Assembly: GCA_025055975.1 (NCBI GenBank) | Contig: JANWWM010000075.1 | Span: 1 to 64,000 of the forward strand | DNA length: 64,000 nucleotides | Direction of reading: 5' to 3' | Source of the DNA: Chloroherpetonaceae bacterium | Lineage (GTDB): Bacteria; Bacteroidota; Chlorobiia; Chlorobiales; Thermochlorobacteraceae | Shown: piece by piece, positions 26,992 to 35,005 of the stretch | Layout: the number at the start of each line of letters is the position of its first letter | Position numbering within the stretch: the first letter of the stretch is position 1 | Notes under the pieces: model-generated | What the model saw: only the letters and a program-made list of their open reading frames with translations | Databases searched by the model: none | What the model was told of the DNA's origin: nothing | Position numbers and translations under genes: made by a program

Positions 26992-27126
26992 ATGTGGTCG
27001 AAAATGCGCGTGAAAGCCTCGCGTTTCGTGGCGGAAAAGCGGCTGAGCCGCGAAGACATGATTGAAGCCTTGATGCTTTTTGCCGCCGTTCTGATGTTCG
27101 TGACGGCGAACAGTTGCCAATTCTGA
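26992..27126 (+). CDS. Small single-pass membrane protein (44 aa)
   Basis: 44 residues. The strong Shine-Dalgarno GGAGGAAG at 26977-26984 is well spaced from ATG 26992, which decides the start over an upstream in-frame GTG at 26941. The basic N-terminal half (VKASRFVAEKRLSRED) is followed by one hydrophobic helix (ALMLFAAVLMFVTANSC). The boundary pattern D-x-x-E before the helix is shared with the 37-residue protein upstream. It converges on mreB, six bases from its stop. No known family is recognised. Confidence 0.65.
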   Translation: MWSKMRVKASRFVAEKRLSREDMIEALMLFAAVLMFVTANSCQF

Positions 27127-27132
27127 CGCGAG

Positions 27133-28158
27133 TCATCGCTTCGTTTTTACCAAGACGTTTTTGTATTTCTCCAAGTTCTCCAAAATTTTGCCCGTGCCGC
27201 GCACGACGGCGGTTAGCGGGTCTTCGGCAACATAGACGGGCAACTTGGTTTCCTCGCTGATGCGCTTGTCAAGCCCTTTGATGAGCGCGCCTCCGCCCGT
27301 GAGCATAATGCCCCTGTCCAAAATGTCGGCGGAAAGTTCGGGCGGCGTCGCCTCCAAGCAGCGACGCACGGCGTTGACGATTTGGCTAATTGGTTCGGCG
27401 ATGGCTTCGCGGATTTCGGGCGAACTTACGTCGCGTTGTTCGGGCAAACTGGTTACCAAGTTCCTGCCTTTGACGGTGGCGATGAGTTCTTCTTCGAGTT
27501 CGTAGGCGGAGCCGATTTTGATTTTGATTTCTTCCGCCGTGCGCTCGCCGATGGCAAGGTTGTAGGTTTTGCGGAAGTGTTGCAAAATGGCGTTGGTGAT
27601 TTCATTGCCCGCGACCCTGATGGATTCGCCCGCCGCAATGCCTGAAAGCGAAATGACGGCGATGTCGGTCGTGCCGCCGCCAATGTCGACGACCATATTG
27701 CCGAAGGGCGCATCGACATCGAGTCCCATTCCAACCGCCGCCGCCATCGGTTCGGCGACGAGATAGACTTCCTTCGCGCCCGCATGTTCGGCGCTGTCGC
27801 GCACGGCGCGTTTCTCGACCTCCGTGATGCCCGACGGAATGCCAATCACCATTCGGCGAATTGACGACGAAAAATCTTTGAGCACCTTTCGGATAAGCCC
27901 TTTGATGAGTTCTTCGGCGGCTTCATAGTCGGCGATGACGCCGTCGGCAAGCGGCTTGATGGTGATGATGTCGCGGTGCGTTTTCTCATGCATTTGTCGC
28001 GCTTCGTTGCCGAGCGCGACCACTTTGCGCGTCGAGCGATCCAGCGCGACGATGGACGGCTCGTTCAGCACGATGCCCTTCCCTCTCACGAACACGAGCG
28101 TGTTCGCCGTTCCCAAATCGATCGCAATGTCTTTGGACAAAAAGTCGAAGAACGCCAT
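27133..28158 (-). CDS. mreB: Rod-shape-determining actin homologue MreB
   Basis: Bacterial actin that forms membrane-bound filaments guiding lateral-wall peptidoglycan synthesis. The 341 residues begin MAFFDFLSKDIAIDLGTANT and carry the actin-fold phosphate loops (DLGTANTLVF, VVDIGGGTTDIAVISL), AEPMAAAVG and LTGGGALIKGLD. The open frame extends 52 codons upstream, but the conserved opening fixes ATG 28158. A minus-strand TATCTTTG (plus 28233-28240) is a good -7 element. mreC/mreD do not follow; the next genes are the tiny membrane ORFs on the other strand. Confidence 0.96.
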   Translation of the reverse strand: MAFFDFLSKDIAIDLGTANTLVFVRGKGIVLNEPSIVALDRSTRKVVALGNEARQMHEKTHRDIITIKPLADGVIADYEAAEELIKGLIRKVLKDFSSSIRRMVIGIPSGITEVEKRAVRDSAEHAGAKEVYLVAEPMAAAVGMGLDVDAPFGNMVVDIGGGTTDIAVISLSGIAAGESIRVAGNEITNAILQHFRKTYNLAIGERTAEEIKIKIGSAYELEEELIATVKGRNLVTSLPEQRDVSSPEIREAIAEPISQIVNAVRRCLEATPPELSADILDRGIMLTGGGALIKGLDKRISEETKLPVYVAEDPLTAVVRGTGKILENLEKYKNVLVKTKR

Positions 28159-28232
28159 TGAAGAGAAAGAGTTGAAAATTTGAGACGCGAACTTGAAGAC
28201 GAGCGCGGCGGAGCGCGCCAATTTTGGCGGCG

Positions 28233-28240
28233 CAAAGATA
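28233..28240 (-). promoter_or_regulatory. -7 element TATCTTTG for mreB
   Basis: On the minus strand this reads TATCTTTG, an exact TAnnTTTG match, about 75 bases upstream of the mreB ATG. It stands opposite the purD element at 28284, so the 167-base gap is a divergent promoter region. Confidence 0.5.
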
Positions 28241-28283
28241 TGAAAATCCAACGTGAAAACGGACTTTCGAGGGCGATTTTGCG

Positions 28284-28291
28284 TATATTCG
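28284..28291 (+). promoter_or_regulatory. -7 element TATATTCG for purD
   Basis: TATATTCG fits the looser TAnnTTyG form seen at other plus-strand genes here and lies 35 bases before the purD ATG. A TTTC lies upstream at shorter than ideal spacing (about 15). Confidence 0.4.
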
Positions 28292-28325
28292 GCGGCTTTT
28301 TCCGACGCTTTCAAACTCGCCGCGA

Positions 28326-29642
28326 ATGAACGTGCTCGTCATCGGAAGCGGCGCGAGAGAACACGCGATCGCTTGGTCGATTCTGAAAGATCCTCGCGTT
28401 CAAAAACTGTACCTTGCGCCTGGAAACGGCGGCGCGCGCGAACTTGGCGCGATCGCCGAGCGCGCTCCCATCAAAGCGACCGACATCGACGCGCTTCTTG
28501 CCTTCGCCAAAACCAAACGCATCGACCTGACCGTCGTCGGTCCTGAACAGCCGCTCGAACTTGGCGTCGTCAATCGCTTCCAAGCCGAAGGGCTGAACAT
28601 CATCGGTCCGACCAAAGAAGCGGCGCGGCTCGAAACGAGCAAAGCCTTCGCCAAAGCGTTTATGCGGCGACATCGGATTCCGACGGCGGCGTTTGAGACG
28701 TTTGCGAATCATGACGAAGCAAAAGCCTTCGTCGAGCGGCAAACCAAATTCCCAATCGTCGTCAAAGCGAGCGGACTTGCGGCGGGCAAAGGCGTCGTGA
28801 TTGCGACGAGCAAAAGCGACGCGCTCGAAGCGCTGCGCGCGATGTTCGAACAGCGCCTGTTCGGCGACGCGGGAAGCGAAGTCGTCATCGAGGAATTTCT
28901 GCAAGGCGAAGAAGCCAGCGTCTTCGTCATAACCGACGGGGAGCATTACAAGCTCTTGCCAACGGCGCAAGACCACAAACGCATCGGCGAGGGCGACACG
29001 GGCAAGAACACGGGCGGAATGGGCGCGTATTCGCCCGCGCCCATCGTTACGCCCGACGTGATGCGCAACATTGAGCGCCATATCATTCAACCCACGCTGC
29101 GCGCGATGCGCGAGGAAGGAACGCCTTACCGCGGCTTTCTCTACGTCGGCTTGATGATTTGCGAGGGCGAGCCAAAAGTCGTCGAGTTCAACGCTCGGCT
29201 TGGCGACCCCGAAGCGCAGGTCGTTTTGCCGCTTCTTGAAACCAGCCTGCTCGAAATCCTCCTCGCCACGCTCGACGGTCGATTGCGAGAGCTCGAGGTG
29301 AAAATCGCCGACAAATGCGCCGCAACGGTCGTGATGGCTTCAAAGGGCTATCCCGACCAATGCGAAACGGGAAAACTCATCACGGGGCAATGCCACTTCG
29401 AACTGGCGTGCTACGCTGGCGCAAGAGACGACGTGATGATTTTTCACGCGGGCACGACGTTCGAAAATGGCAAACTCTACTCGAATGGCGGGCGCGTGTT
29501 GTCCGTTACCGCCGTCGCTTCTTCGCTTGAAGAATGCTTGGCGCGATGCTACGACGCCATCTCGCAAATTCATTTCGAAGGCGCCTATTACAGGCGCGAC
29601 ATTGGTTGGCGAGCGTTGCGAAATCTTCAAACCCAACGATGA
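28326..29642 (+). CDS. purD: Phosphoribosylamine-glycine ligase
   Basis: ATP-grasp enzyme of purine synthesis joining phosphoribosylamine and glycine (GAR synthetase). The 438 residues show MNVLVIGSGAREHAIAWSI, LAPGNGGARELG, TVVGPEQPLELGVV, the ATP-grasp loop VVKASGLAAGKGVVIA, PTAQDHKRIGEGDTGKNTGG, GAYSPAPIV, the VEFNARLGDPEAQVVLP Mg/ATP site and a C-terminal YSNGGRVLSVTA. Length is standard. Its stop overlaps the sirtuin ATG by four bases (ATGA). Confidence 0.96.
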   Translation: MNVLVIGSGAREHAIAWSILKDPRVQKLYLAPGNGGARELGAIAERAPIKATDIDALLAFAKTKRIDLTVVGPEQPLELGVVNRFQAEGLNIIGPTKEAARLETSKAFAKAFMRRHRIPTAAFETFANHDEAKAFVERQTKFPIVVKASGLAAGKGVVIATSKSDALEALRAMFEQRLFGDAGSEVVIEEFLQGEEASVFVITDGEHYKLLPTAQDHKRIGEGDTGKNTGGMGAYSPAPIVTPDVMRNIERHIIQPTLRAMREEGTPYRGFLYVGLMICEGEPKVVEFNARLGDPEAQVVLPLLETSLLEILLATLDGRLRELEVKIADKCAATVVMASKGYPDQCETGKLITGQCHFELACYAGARDDVMIFHAGTTFENGKLYSNGGRVLSVTAVASSLEECLARCYDAISQIHFEGAYYRRDIGWRALRNLQTQR

Positions 29643-30367
29643 AAAAACGCATCGTCGTCTTCAGCGGCGCGGGACTTTCCGCCGAGAGCGGCATCCCGAC
29701 GTTCAGAGCCAGCGATGGCTTGTGGGAAAACCATCGCGTCGAAGACGTTGCTTCGCCTGAGGGTTGGGCGCGCAATCCGAAACTCGTCTTGGAATTTTAC
29801 GCCATGCGCTTCGAGAAAATCCGCGAAGTCGAGCCGAACCCCGCGCATTACGCCATCGCATCGCTTCAAGAGGGCTTCGAGGTCATCAACATCACGCAGA
29901 ACATCGACAACCTTTTGGAGCGAGCGGGGTGCGACAACGTTTGGCACTTGCACGGACGCATCGATCGGCAAAAGTGCGAGCGGCATTACGACATTTTTGG
30001 TTTCCGAGACGGCTACTTCAACTGCGATTTCAAGTCCGAGATCTCGATGCCCGTGCGTTGGGGCGACAAGTGTCCGAAGTGCGGCGCGCAGTTGCGCCCC
30101 GACGTCGTTTGGTTCGGCGAAAGCGTCGATATGCGGCGCGAATACTTGGAAGAACTCATCGATACGGCGAGCGTTTTCATTGGCGTGGGCACGTCGGCGC
30201 AAGTTTATCCCGCCGCAGGATTGCTCTCCTTGTTTGCGGAAACCGAGCGCAAATTTTTCATTGATCCTCGCCCCGCCTACGAAGCCTTGCGCGGCTTTGA
30301 AGTGATTGAAGCGACGGCGGCGACCGCGCTGCCGAAACTCGCGCAAGAATTGAGGCACCTGGCGTAG
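29639..30367 (+). CDS. cobB: NAD-dependent protein deacylase (sirtuin, class III-like)
   Basis: Removes acyl groups from lysines using NAD+, producing O-acyl-ADP-ribose. 242 residues: GAGLSAESGIPTFR (10-23), QNIDNL (87-92), catalytic His105 in HLHG, WFGES and GVGTSAQVYPAAG. Tyr54-x-x-Arg57 (FYAMR) is the pair that in CobB/SIRT5 favours succinyl and malonyl groups. The first zinc pair is not CxxC: Cys113-x-x-His116 is followed by Cys129, and then Cys145-x-x-Cys148 (CPKC). The ATG at 29639 overlaps the purD stop; an upstream frame extension is rejected. Confidence 0.9.
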   Translation: MKKRIVVFSGAGLSAESGIPTFRASDGLWENHRVEDVASPEGWARNPKLVLEFYAMRFEKIREVEPNPAHYAIASLQEGFEVINITQNIDNLLERAGCDNVWHLHGRIDRQKCERHYDIFGFRDGYFNCDFKSEISMPVRWGDKCPKCGAQLRPDVVWFGESVDMRREYLEELIDTASVFIGVGTSAQVYPAAGLLSLFAETERKFFIDPRPAYEALRGFEVIEATAATALPKLAQELRHLA

Positions 30368-30377
30368 CGCGTTCTCG

Positions 30378-30409
30378 TTGCGAGAAAAAAACGCGAAAAC
30401 GTAAATTCG
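30378..30409 (+). promoter_or_regulatory. TTG-N21-TAAATTCG promoter before the degenerate kinase gene
   Basis: TTG at 30378-30380 and TAAATTCG at 30402-30409, spaced 21 bases, form a good -33/-7 pair of the Bacteroidota/Chlorobiota type. It lies just downstream of the sirtuin stop and 63 bases before the ATG at 30473. Confidence 0.5.
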
Positions 30410-30472
30410 CTCTACCTCGTCGTCTGCTGCCACCCATTGCAAAACACGCATCAACAAAATAACGTCGTTGAT

Positions 30473-31852
30473 ATGCGTCGCACGGAATACGCCGTTCTTA
30501 TCGTCGATGACAACGACGAGGATGTTGCCCTATTGCAACGTTTTCTCTCGCGCAGCCCGATTCCGATTCGCTCCGTTTCGCTGGCGCAAACGGGAAACGA
30601 GGCGTTGGACAAGATCCGCTCGGAACGACCTGACTTTCTAATCGTCGGAGAGACGTTTGTTGATATGAGCGGCGACGAATTTCTCCGACATCTGTCGCAA
30701 ACGACGCCGCTCGATGCGATGCCCGTCTTGTGCCTTGTGAGCAACGATGCGTCAATCGCGGCGCAGGTCTCTCGCGCGCATCGGTTCGAGGTCGTCAAAA
30801 AAACGATGCTCACGCCCGAAAAACTGCGCGACGCGATGGCGGAAAGCATTGAGCGCGTCGAACTGCGCCAAGCCCGAAACCGCGCCGAAACGCTCTTCGC
30901 GCTTCTTTCGGAAAACATCTCTCACCCAATCGCTCTCACCGACGCGGAAGGCGTTTTGATAGCCGCGAACAAATCTTACCTCTCGCTGTTTCGTCTCGAT
31001 GAATCGAGCGTCGGTCAAAAACTCGGCGCGCCAAACTACGACGAGATTTTTCGCTCGTCCGAACATCAAGCCGAAGCGCGCGAAATCTTGCGCGACGGCG
31101 CGGGGAACGAGATTCGCGCGAAAGTCAAGCGGCTTTTCGTCGAGGAAGGGGGCAAGCGCGTCTTGATGCTCACGATTCTCGAAACCGCGCTCGACGACGA
31201 GCCAGACGCTTCAGACGCGCCAACGAGCGAACCCGCGGAGCGCGAGACGAACGTGCTCCGCAAATTTGAGCGCGACATTAAGGACGCGATTCAAACCGCT
31301 TCCATCATTTTGCGCGCCAAAACCAAGCGTCCCGACAAGAAAAATTTGGACGAGCTGCTCCAAGAGCATCGTCAATATCTGCGTTTCGTCGCTCTCGCCG
31401 CCGAATGCGCCACGCCATCGGATTCGAGTTCGACCATCAACCTCGGACGCTACGCCCAAGAAATTGTCAAGTGGTTCGAGAAGTCGCCCCTGATGCGCGA
31501 AGGGATTTCGTTCAGATGCGAATGCGACGAGGTTTGGGTCGAGCTTGGCGAAAGCGCGCTCGTCGGTTTCATTTTGAGCGAACTGATTTCAAACGCGCTT
31601 CAGCACGCTTTCAAAGGTCGTGGCGGCGTGGTTACGGTCGCAGTCGCCAAAGAAAAAGATCAAGCCGTCAGCGTCGTCGTGAGCGACAACGGCGTGGGCT
31701 TGCCCGCAAAGGTCGATAAGCCTTTTCGGACCGTCGGCTTGTTGGTCGTGAGCAGTCTCGTCAAAAGATTGGAAGGCAAGCTGGAAATCAAACGTCACTT
31801 GGGCACGAGCATTCGCGTCGTTTTTCCGCAGAAAAATCCGCGCGGCGCCTAA
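30473..31852 (+). CDS. Receiver-PAS-histidine-kinase-like protein lacking phospho-acceptors
   Basis: 459 residues: a receiver domain (6-122), a PAS domain (about 140-215), a helical dimerisation segment (262-300) and an HATPase_c domain (about 345-455). The receiver keeps Asp12/Asp13 (VDDNDED) and Lys109/110 but has Gly59 (DFLIVGE) where the phosphorylated Asp should be. The helix aligned with HisKA_2 (KFERDIKDAIQTAS) has no His. The ATPase has ELISNALQHAF and DNGVGL, so nucleotide binding may persist. It is probably a regulatory pseudo two-component protein, by alignment by eye. ATG at 30473 preferred to a TTG at 30437. Confidence 0.75.
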   Translation: MRRTEYAVLIVDDNDEDVALLQRFLSRSPIPIRSVSLAQTGNEALDKIRSERPDFLIVGETFVDMSGDEFLRHLSQTTPLDAMPVLCLVSNDASIAAQVSRAHRFEVVKKTMLTPEKLRDAMAESIERVELRQARNRAETLFALLSENISHPIALTDAEGVLIAANKSYLSLFRLDESSVGQKLGAPNYDEIFRSSEHQAEAREILRDGAGNEIRAKVKRLFVEEGGKRVLMLTILETALDDEPDASDAPTSEPAERETNVLRKFERDIKDAIQTASIILRAKTKRPDKKNLDELLQEHRQYLRFVALAAECATPSDSSSTINLGRYAQEIVKWFEKSPLMREGISFRCECDEVWVELGESALVGFILSELISNALQHAFKGRGGVVTVAVAKEKDQAVSVVVSDNGVGLPAKVDKPFRTVGLLVVSSLVKRLEGKLEIKRHLGTSIRVVFPQKNPRGA

Positions 31853-31855
31853 ACG

Positions 31856-31884
31856 AAAAAGTCGCCCGCGAGGGCGACTTTTTT
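31856..31884. terminator. Bidirectional intrinsic terminator
   Basis: A 7-bp stem GTCGCCC/GGGCGAC (31861-31867 and 31872-31878) with a GCGA loop is flanked by A5 and T6, extending the pairing to 12 bp. It stands between the convergent pseudo-kinase and desaturase-type genes and can end transcripts from both sides. This is the clearest terminator in the window. Confidence 0.9.
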
Positions 31885-31901
31885 CATGGTTGGGCAAATT
31901 T

Positions 31902-32732
31902 TCACGCTTGCGTTTGCGCGCTTTTTTTGAACGGGCGAAACGCCGCAGCGTGTTGAAGCGCGTAGATTTTCGTCTCGTTCCACAAGCGTTGCCAGAGCGG
32001 CAAATCGGGCGCGCTAAGCGGATACGCATTGTCGGTTAGACCGTAGGCTTTTGGCTTTTCGCCTTTCGGCAAATACGCCGTGCCGAACATCCAATCCCAA
32101 AACGCCAACTTCGTCGCAAAGTTGATGCTATTCCCCTTCGCTTTGGAGTGATGCCAACGATGCATTTCGGGTCCGTTGATCACGTATTGAAGCCAACCCG
32201 ATTTGACATCGATGTTGGAGTGAATGTACATTCCCCAAACCGCGTCAATCATTCCCTTGATGACGACGACTTCGGGCGCGGCGCCAAGCAGAATGATCGG
32301 CGCGAACTCAATGGTTTGATTGATGAGAATTTCAAGCGCGTGCGAGCGCGAGCCTGAAATCCAATCCACTTCTCGCGGCGAGTGGTGCGCTTCGTGCAAA
32401 CGATACAGCCACTTGTTGCGGTGCATCCAGCGATGAAACAGGTAAATGTAGAGGTCGTGCGTAACGAGAAAGAAAACGACTTGCGCCCAGATGGGCCAAG
32501 CCGAAACGATCTGCAAACGCGAGAGCCCCGAACGCTCGTCGATCCAATGAATGAAGCCGAAAATCACCCACGCCAAAACATAACTTTGCAAAAAGGTGTA
32601 GAGAAACAAATCGCTGAAAAATCCCTCGTGAAACAAGCGTTGACCCTTCGTGTATGGAAACAGTCGTTCCAACGCGATGAACAGCAACGCCGATCCAACG
32701 ATGACGACGGGCGAGAGAATTTCCAATGGCAT
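31902..32732 (-). CDS. Sterol desaturase / fatty acid hydroxylase superfamily protein
   Basis: 276 residues with about four TMs and the di-iron histidine boxes of this superfamily: HDLYIYLFHRWMHRNKWLY (about 89-107), HEAHHSP (about 111-117) and MHRWHHSKAKGNS near residue 195. These membrane enzymes hydroxylate or desaturate lipids (carotenoid, sterol, hopanoid or fatty acid) using O2. Substrate unknown; its presence suggests some oxygen use. Monocistronic by appearance, ending at the shared terminator. Confidence 0.88.
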   Translation of the reverse strand: MPLEILSPVVIVGSALLFIALERLFPYTKGQRLFHEGFFSDLFLYTFLQSYVLAWVIFGFIHWIDERSGLSRLQIVSAWPIWAQVVFFLVTHDLYIYLFHRWMHRNKWLYRLHEAHHSPREVDWISGSRSHALEILINQTIEFAPIILLGAAPEVVVIKGMIDAVWGMYIHSNIDVKSGWLQYVINGPEMHRWHHSKAKGNSINFATKLAFWDWMFGTAYLPKGEKPKAYGLTDNAYPLSAPDLPLWQRLWNETKIYALQHAAAFRPFKKSAQTQA

Positions 32733-32852
32733 AGCGAAACGCTTGGATTGGTTTTAGGTGATTTAAGGTTGAACGGTTGAACAAATTTTGAAAAATCGTC
32801 CGCGAACTTCGGATTGTCAACTGCGAATCGAACGCTCTCGCTTCTCCGAACT

Positions 32853-33016
32853 GGATTCTTCGCTCCGTTCAGAATGACAATTTCGCTTCGTTCAAGAATG
32901 ACAAGGCTTTGCCGTCATTCCGAGCGTGGCGAGGAATCCACGAATTGCGAACTGTCAATTGCGAATTGACCGCGCTCGTCTCTCCGAACTGGATTCTTCG
33001 CTCCGTTCAGACTCAC
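32853..33016. repeat. Inverted and direct dispersed-repeat copies in the 32733-33045 gap
   Basis: The 313-base gap contains an inverted copy at 32853-32878 (GGATTCTTCGCTCCGTTC, then AGAATGAC), a direct copy at 32914-32940 (GTCATTCCGAGCGTGGCGAG, then GAATCCA) and a second inverted copy from 32991. The first and third share about 50 bases of context (CTCCGAACTGGATTCTTC), so a longer unit has been duplicated. I see no other feature in the gap. Confidence 0.75.
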
Positions 33017-33045
33017 ATAGAGGCTCAACGACTTGACATCGTTCT

Positions 33046-33936
33046 TCAAGTTGCGGAGACCGTCGATTGAACGCGACGAAGTTTTTTGCGCGGACCGAGT
33101 TCGGATTCATAGACGCGCTTGACCCCGTCGCCCAACGCTTTTTCGATGTCTCGAATGTTTCGGACGAGACGTTCCATGCCGCCGATTTCGACCGAGGCGG
33201 CTTGGTCGGTGCCCCACATCGCGCGGTCGAGCGTGATGTGTCGCTCGACAAACGTCGCGCCCAACGCCACCGCCGCCCATGTCGTCGCCAAGCCCGTTTC
33301 GTGCCCCGAATAGCCAATCGGACACATCGGATATTTCGCTTTGAGCGTTTGAATCATTCGCAAGTTCAGTTCTTCGGGAGGGCAGGGGTAGGTTGAGGTC
33401 GCATGCGCAATCAAGAGGTTATCCGTTCCGACGGCTTCGACGGCGGCTTCGATTTCTTCCATCGTCGACATTCCCGTCGAGATGATGAGCGGGCGACCCG
33501 TCGCTTTTTTCTTTTTCAAAAGGTCGATGTCCGTCAGCGACGCGGAAGCGGCTTTGTAGCACGGCGGATTGAATTGCTCCATAAAATCGACCGATGGCTC
33601 GTCCCAACACGACGCGAACCACAGGATTCCTTTTTCCTTGCAGTAGCGATCGATTTCGGCGTATTCGTCTTTGCCAAACTCGACCTTGTGGCGATACTCG
33701 ATGTAGGTCATTCGTCCCCACGGCGTTTCGCGCTCGATGTGCCATTGGTCTTTGGGGACGCAGATTTCGGGCGTGCGTTTTTGGAACTTGACCGCGTCGC
33801 AACCCGCGTGGACGGCACCGTCGATCATCTTCTTGGCGATTTCAAGCGAGCCGTTGTGATTGATGCCGATTTCGGCGATGATGAAAACGGGCTGACCGTC
33901 GCCAACGAGTTTGTGTCCGATTTTAACGTGAGCCAT
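33046..33936 (-). CDS. NeuB-family nonulosonate synthase without SAF domain
   Basis: Condenses phosphoenolpyruvate with a hexosamine or its phosphate to make a nine-carbon sialic-type sugar. 296 residues: VFIIAEIGINHNG (metal/PEP site, about 18-30), CDAVKFQKR, GILWFASCWDEPSVDF, KAASASLTDIDL, IISTGMSTMEEIEAAV and GYSGHETGLATTWAAVALGA followed by ERHITLD. The family is usually ~340-350 residues with a C-terminal antifreeze-like SAF domain; here the protein ends after the barrel. Neighbouring KdsC-like phosphatase fits a phosphate-bearing product. Which sugar is made is unknown. ATG at 33936 preferred to the TTG two codons upstream. Confidence 0.85.
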   Translation of the reverse strand: MAHVKIGHKLVGDGQPVFIIAEIGINHNGSLEIAKKMIDGAVHAGCDAVKFQKRTPEICVPKDQWHIERETPWGRMTYIEYRHKVEFGKDEYAEIDRYCKEKGILWFASCWDEPSVDFMEQFNPPCYKAASASLTDIDLLKKKKATGRPLIISTGMSTMEEIEAAVEAVGTDNLLIAHATSTYPCPPEELNLRMIQTLKAKYPMCPIGYSGHETGLATTWAAVALGATFVERHITLDRAMWGTDQAASVEIGGMERLVRNIRDIEKALGDGVKRVYESELGPRKKLRRVQSTVSAT

Positions 33937-33972
33937 TGTCAAAGGTTTTCGTTTGCGAAAAAATCCGATGGT

Positions 33973-34518
33973 TTAACGAGACGAGCGCGGCGAAAGTTTT
34001 GCGTCGCGGTGCGCCAAAATCCATTCGGCGAAGTCGCGGAAGGCGCCGTATCCGCCGTTGGCTTTGGCTTTGTAATGCACGGCTTTTTGCACGAGCGGCA
34101 TGGCGTCGTTTGGACATGCGGTCAAGCCCGCCTTTTTGATTTCGGCGATGATGTCGAGGTCGTTGTAATCGTCGCCGATGTAGGCTAGTTGCGCCGTCGT
34201 TAGTCCCGTTTCGCGCAGAATGTCGTCCAACTTGGCGCGTTTGTCTTTCACGCCAAGGTAAAGATACGGCATTTTGAGCTTTTCCGCTCGTTTCTGAACG
34301 CTTCCCGAAAGTTCACCCGTGATGATGGCGGTTTCGATGCCCGCGTTGCGCAAGCGTTCCACGCCCATTCCGTCGCGGATTGAGAATCGTTTGAGTTCTT
34401 CGCCTCGGTCGGAGTAATAAACGCCCGTGTCGGTCAGCACGCCGTCGTTGTCGGCGAGCACGAGTTTGAGGGCGTTGGCGCGTTTTCGAAGTTCCTTCTT
34501 TGAGAGCGATTTCGGCAA
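33973..34518 (-). CDS. KdsC-like HAD phosphatase
   Basis: 181 residues of the KdsC/NeuA C-terminal HAD family, which removes phosphate from Kdo-8-P or a sialic acid-9-P. Motifs: nucleophile Asp in VLADNDGVLTDTGVYYSDRG (about 20-39), ITGELSGSV (motif II), DKRAKLDDIL and GDDYNDLDII (motif III). The 36-base spacing to the NeuB-like gene suggests the two act in sequence on the same sugar. The start is TTG one base after the stop of the upstream gene; no ATG gives a full domain. Confidence 0.85.
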   Translation of the reverse strand: MPKSLSKKELRKRANALKLVLADNDGVLTDTGVYYSDRGEELKRFSIRDGMGVERLRNAGIETAIITGELSGSVQKRAEKLKMPYLYLGVKDKRAKLDDILRETGLTTAQLAYIGDDYNDLDIIAEIKKAGLTACPNDAMPLVQKAVHYKAKANGGYGAFRDFAEWILAHRDAKLSPRSSR

Positions 34519-34519
34519 G

Positions 34520-34972
34520 TTACTTGATGAAATTTTGGAGTTCTCGTTTGCGCTGGTCGGGCGAAAAGTTTTGCGGATAGAGCGTCTCTTCGTCCAGCAT
34601 CGCCCACAGCGATTTGCCCGCCAAAAAGCCGAGCGCGCCGCCCGCGATGGAAGGAATCAAAACATAAGGTTCGGGCGAACTTGCCAAATTAACCAATGCC
34701 CAAATCGCGCCGAAAACCGCGCCGACGAAGAAGCCCGCCGTCGCGCCCAATCCGCCCACGACGAGCGTTCCCGCAAGGCGCGGCTTGCGCTCGATGCGAC
34801 GAATGGAATCGAACCCAAACGCTGCGACGCTCCCCGACGAACGGCAGAGAAGCGAATCGCCTGAAAGCGAGAGCGCTTCGCAGTCGCGCTCGCTCTGGTT
34901 GGCGAGAGAAATTACGTAGCGATGAGCGCACGCCATTTCAAAAAAGCAGAGCAACAAAATCGCTCGTCTCAT
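34520..34972 (-). CDS. Putative lipoprotein with glycine-rich hydrophobic segment
   Basis: 150 residues. The N-terminus MRRAILLLCFFEMACAH could be a lipoprotein signal with Cys15, although the -3/-1 residues are not classical. A Gly/Ala-rich hydrophobic region at about 66-120 (AGTLVVGGLGATAGFFVGAV, then GGALGFLAGKSL) resembles glycine-zipper proteins that sit in membranes. No enzyme motif is seen. It precedes the KdsC-like gene by one base, so it is part of the same transcript, but a sugar-pathway role is not evident. Confidence 0.55.
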   Translation of the reverse strand: MRRAILLLCFFEMACAHRYVISLANQSERDCEALSLSGDSLLCRSSGSVAAFGFDSIRRIERKPRLAGTLVVGGLGATAGFFVGAVFGAIWALVNLASSPEPYVLIPSIAGGALGFLAGKSLWAMLDEETLYPQNFSPDQRKRELQNFIK

Positions 34973-35005
34973 AGCGGCTGAAGTTGGGCGCGAAGTTACG
35001 CAATT

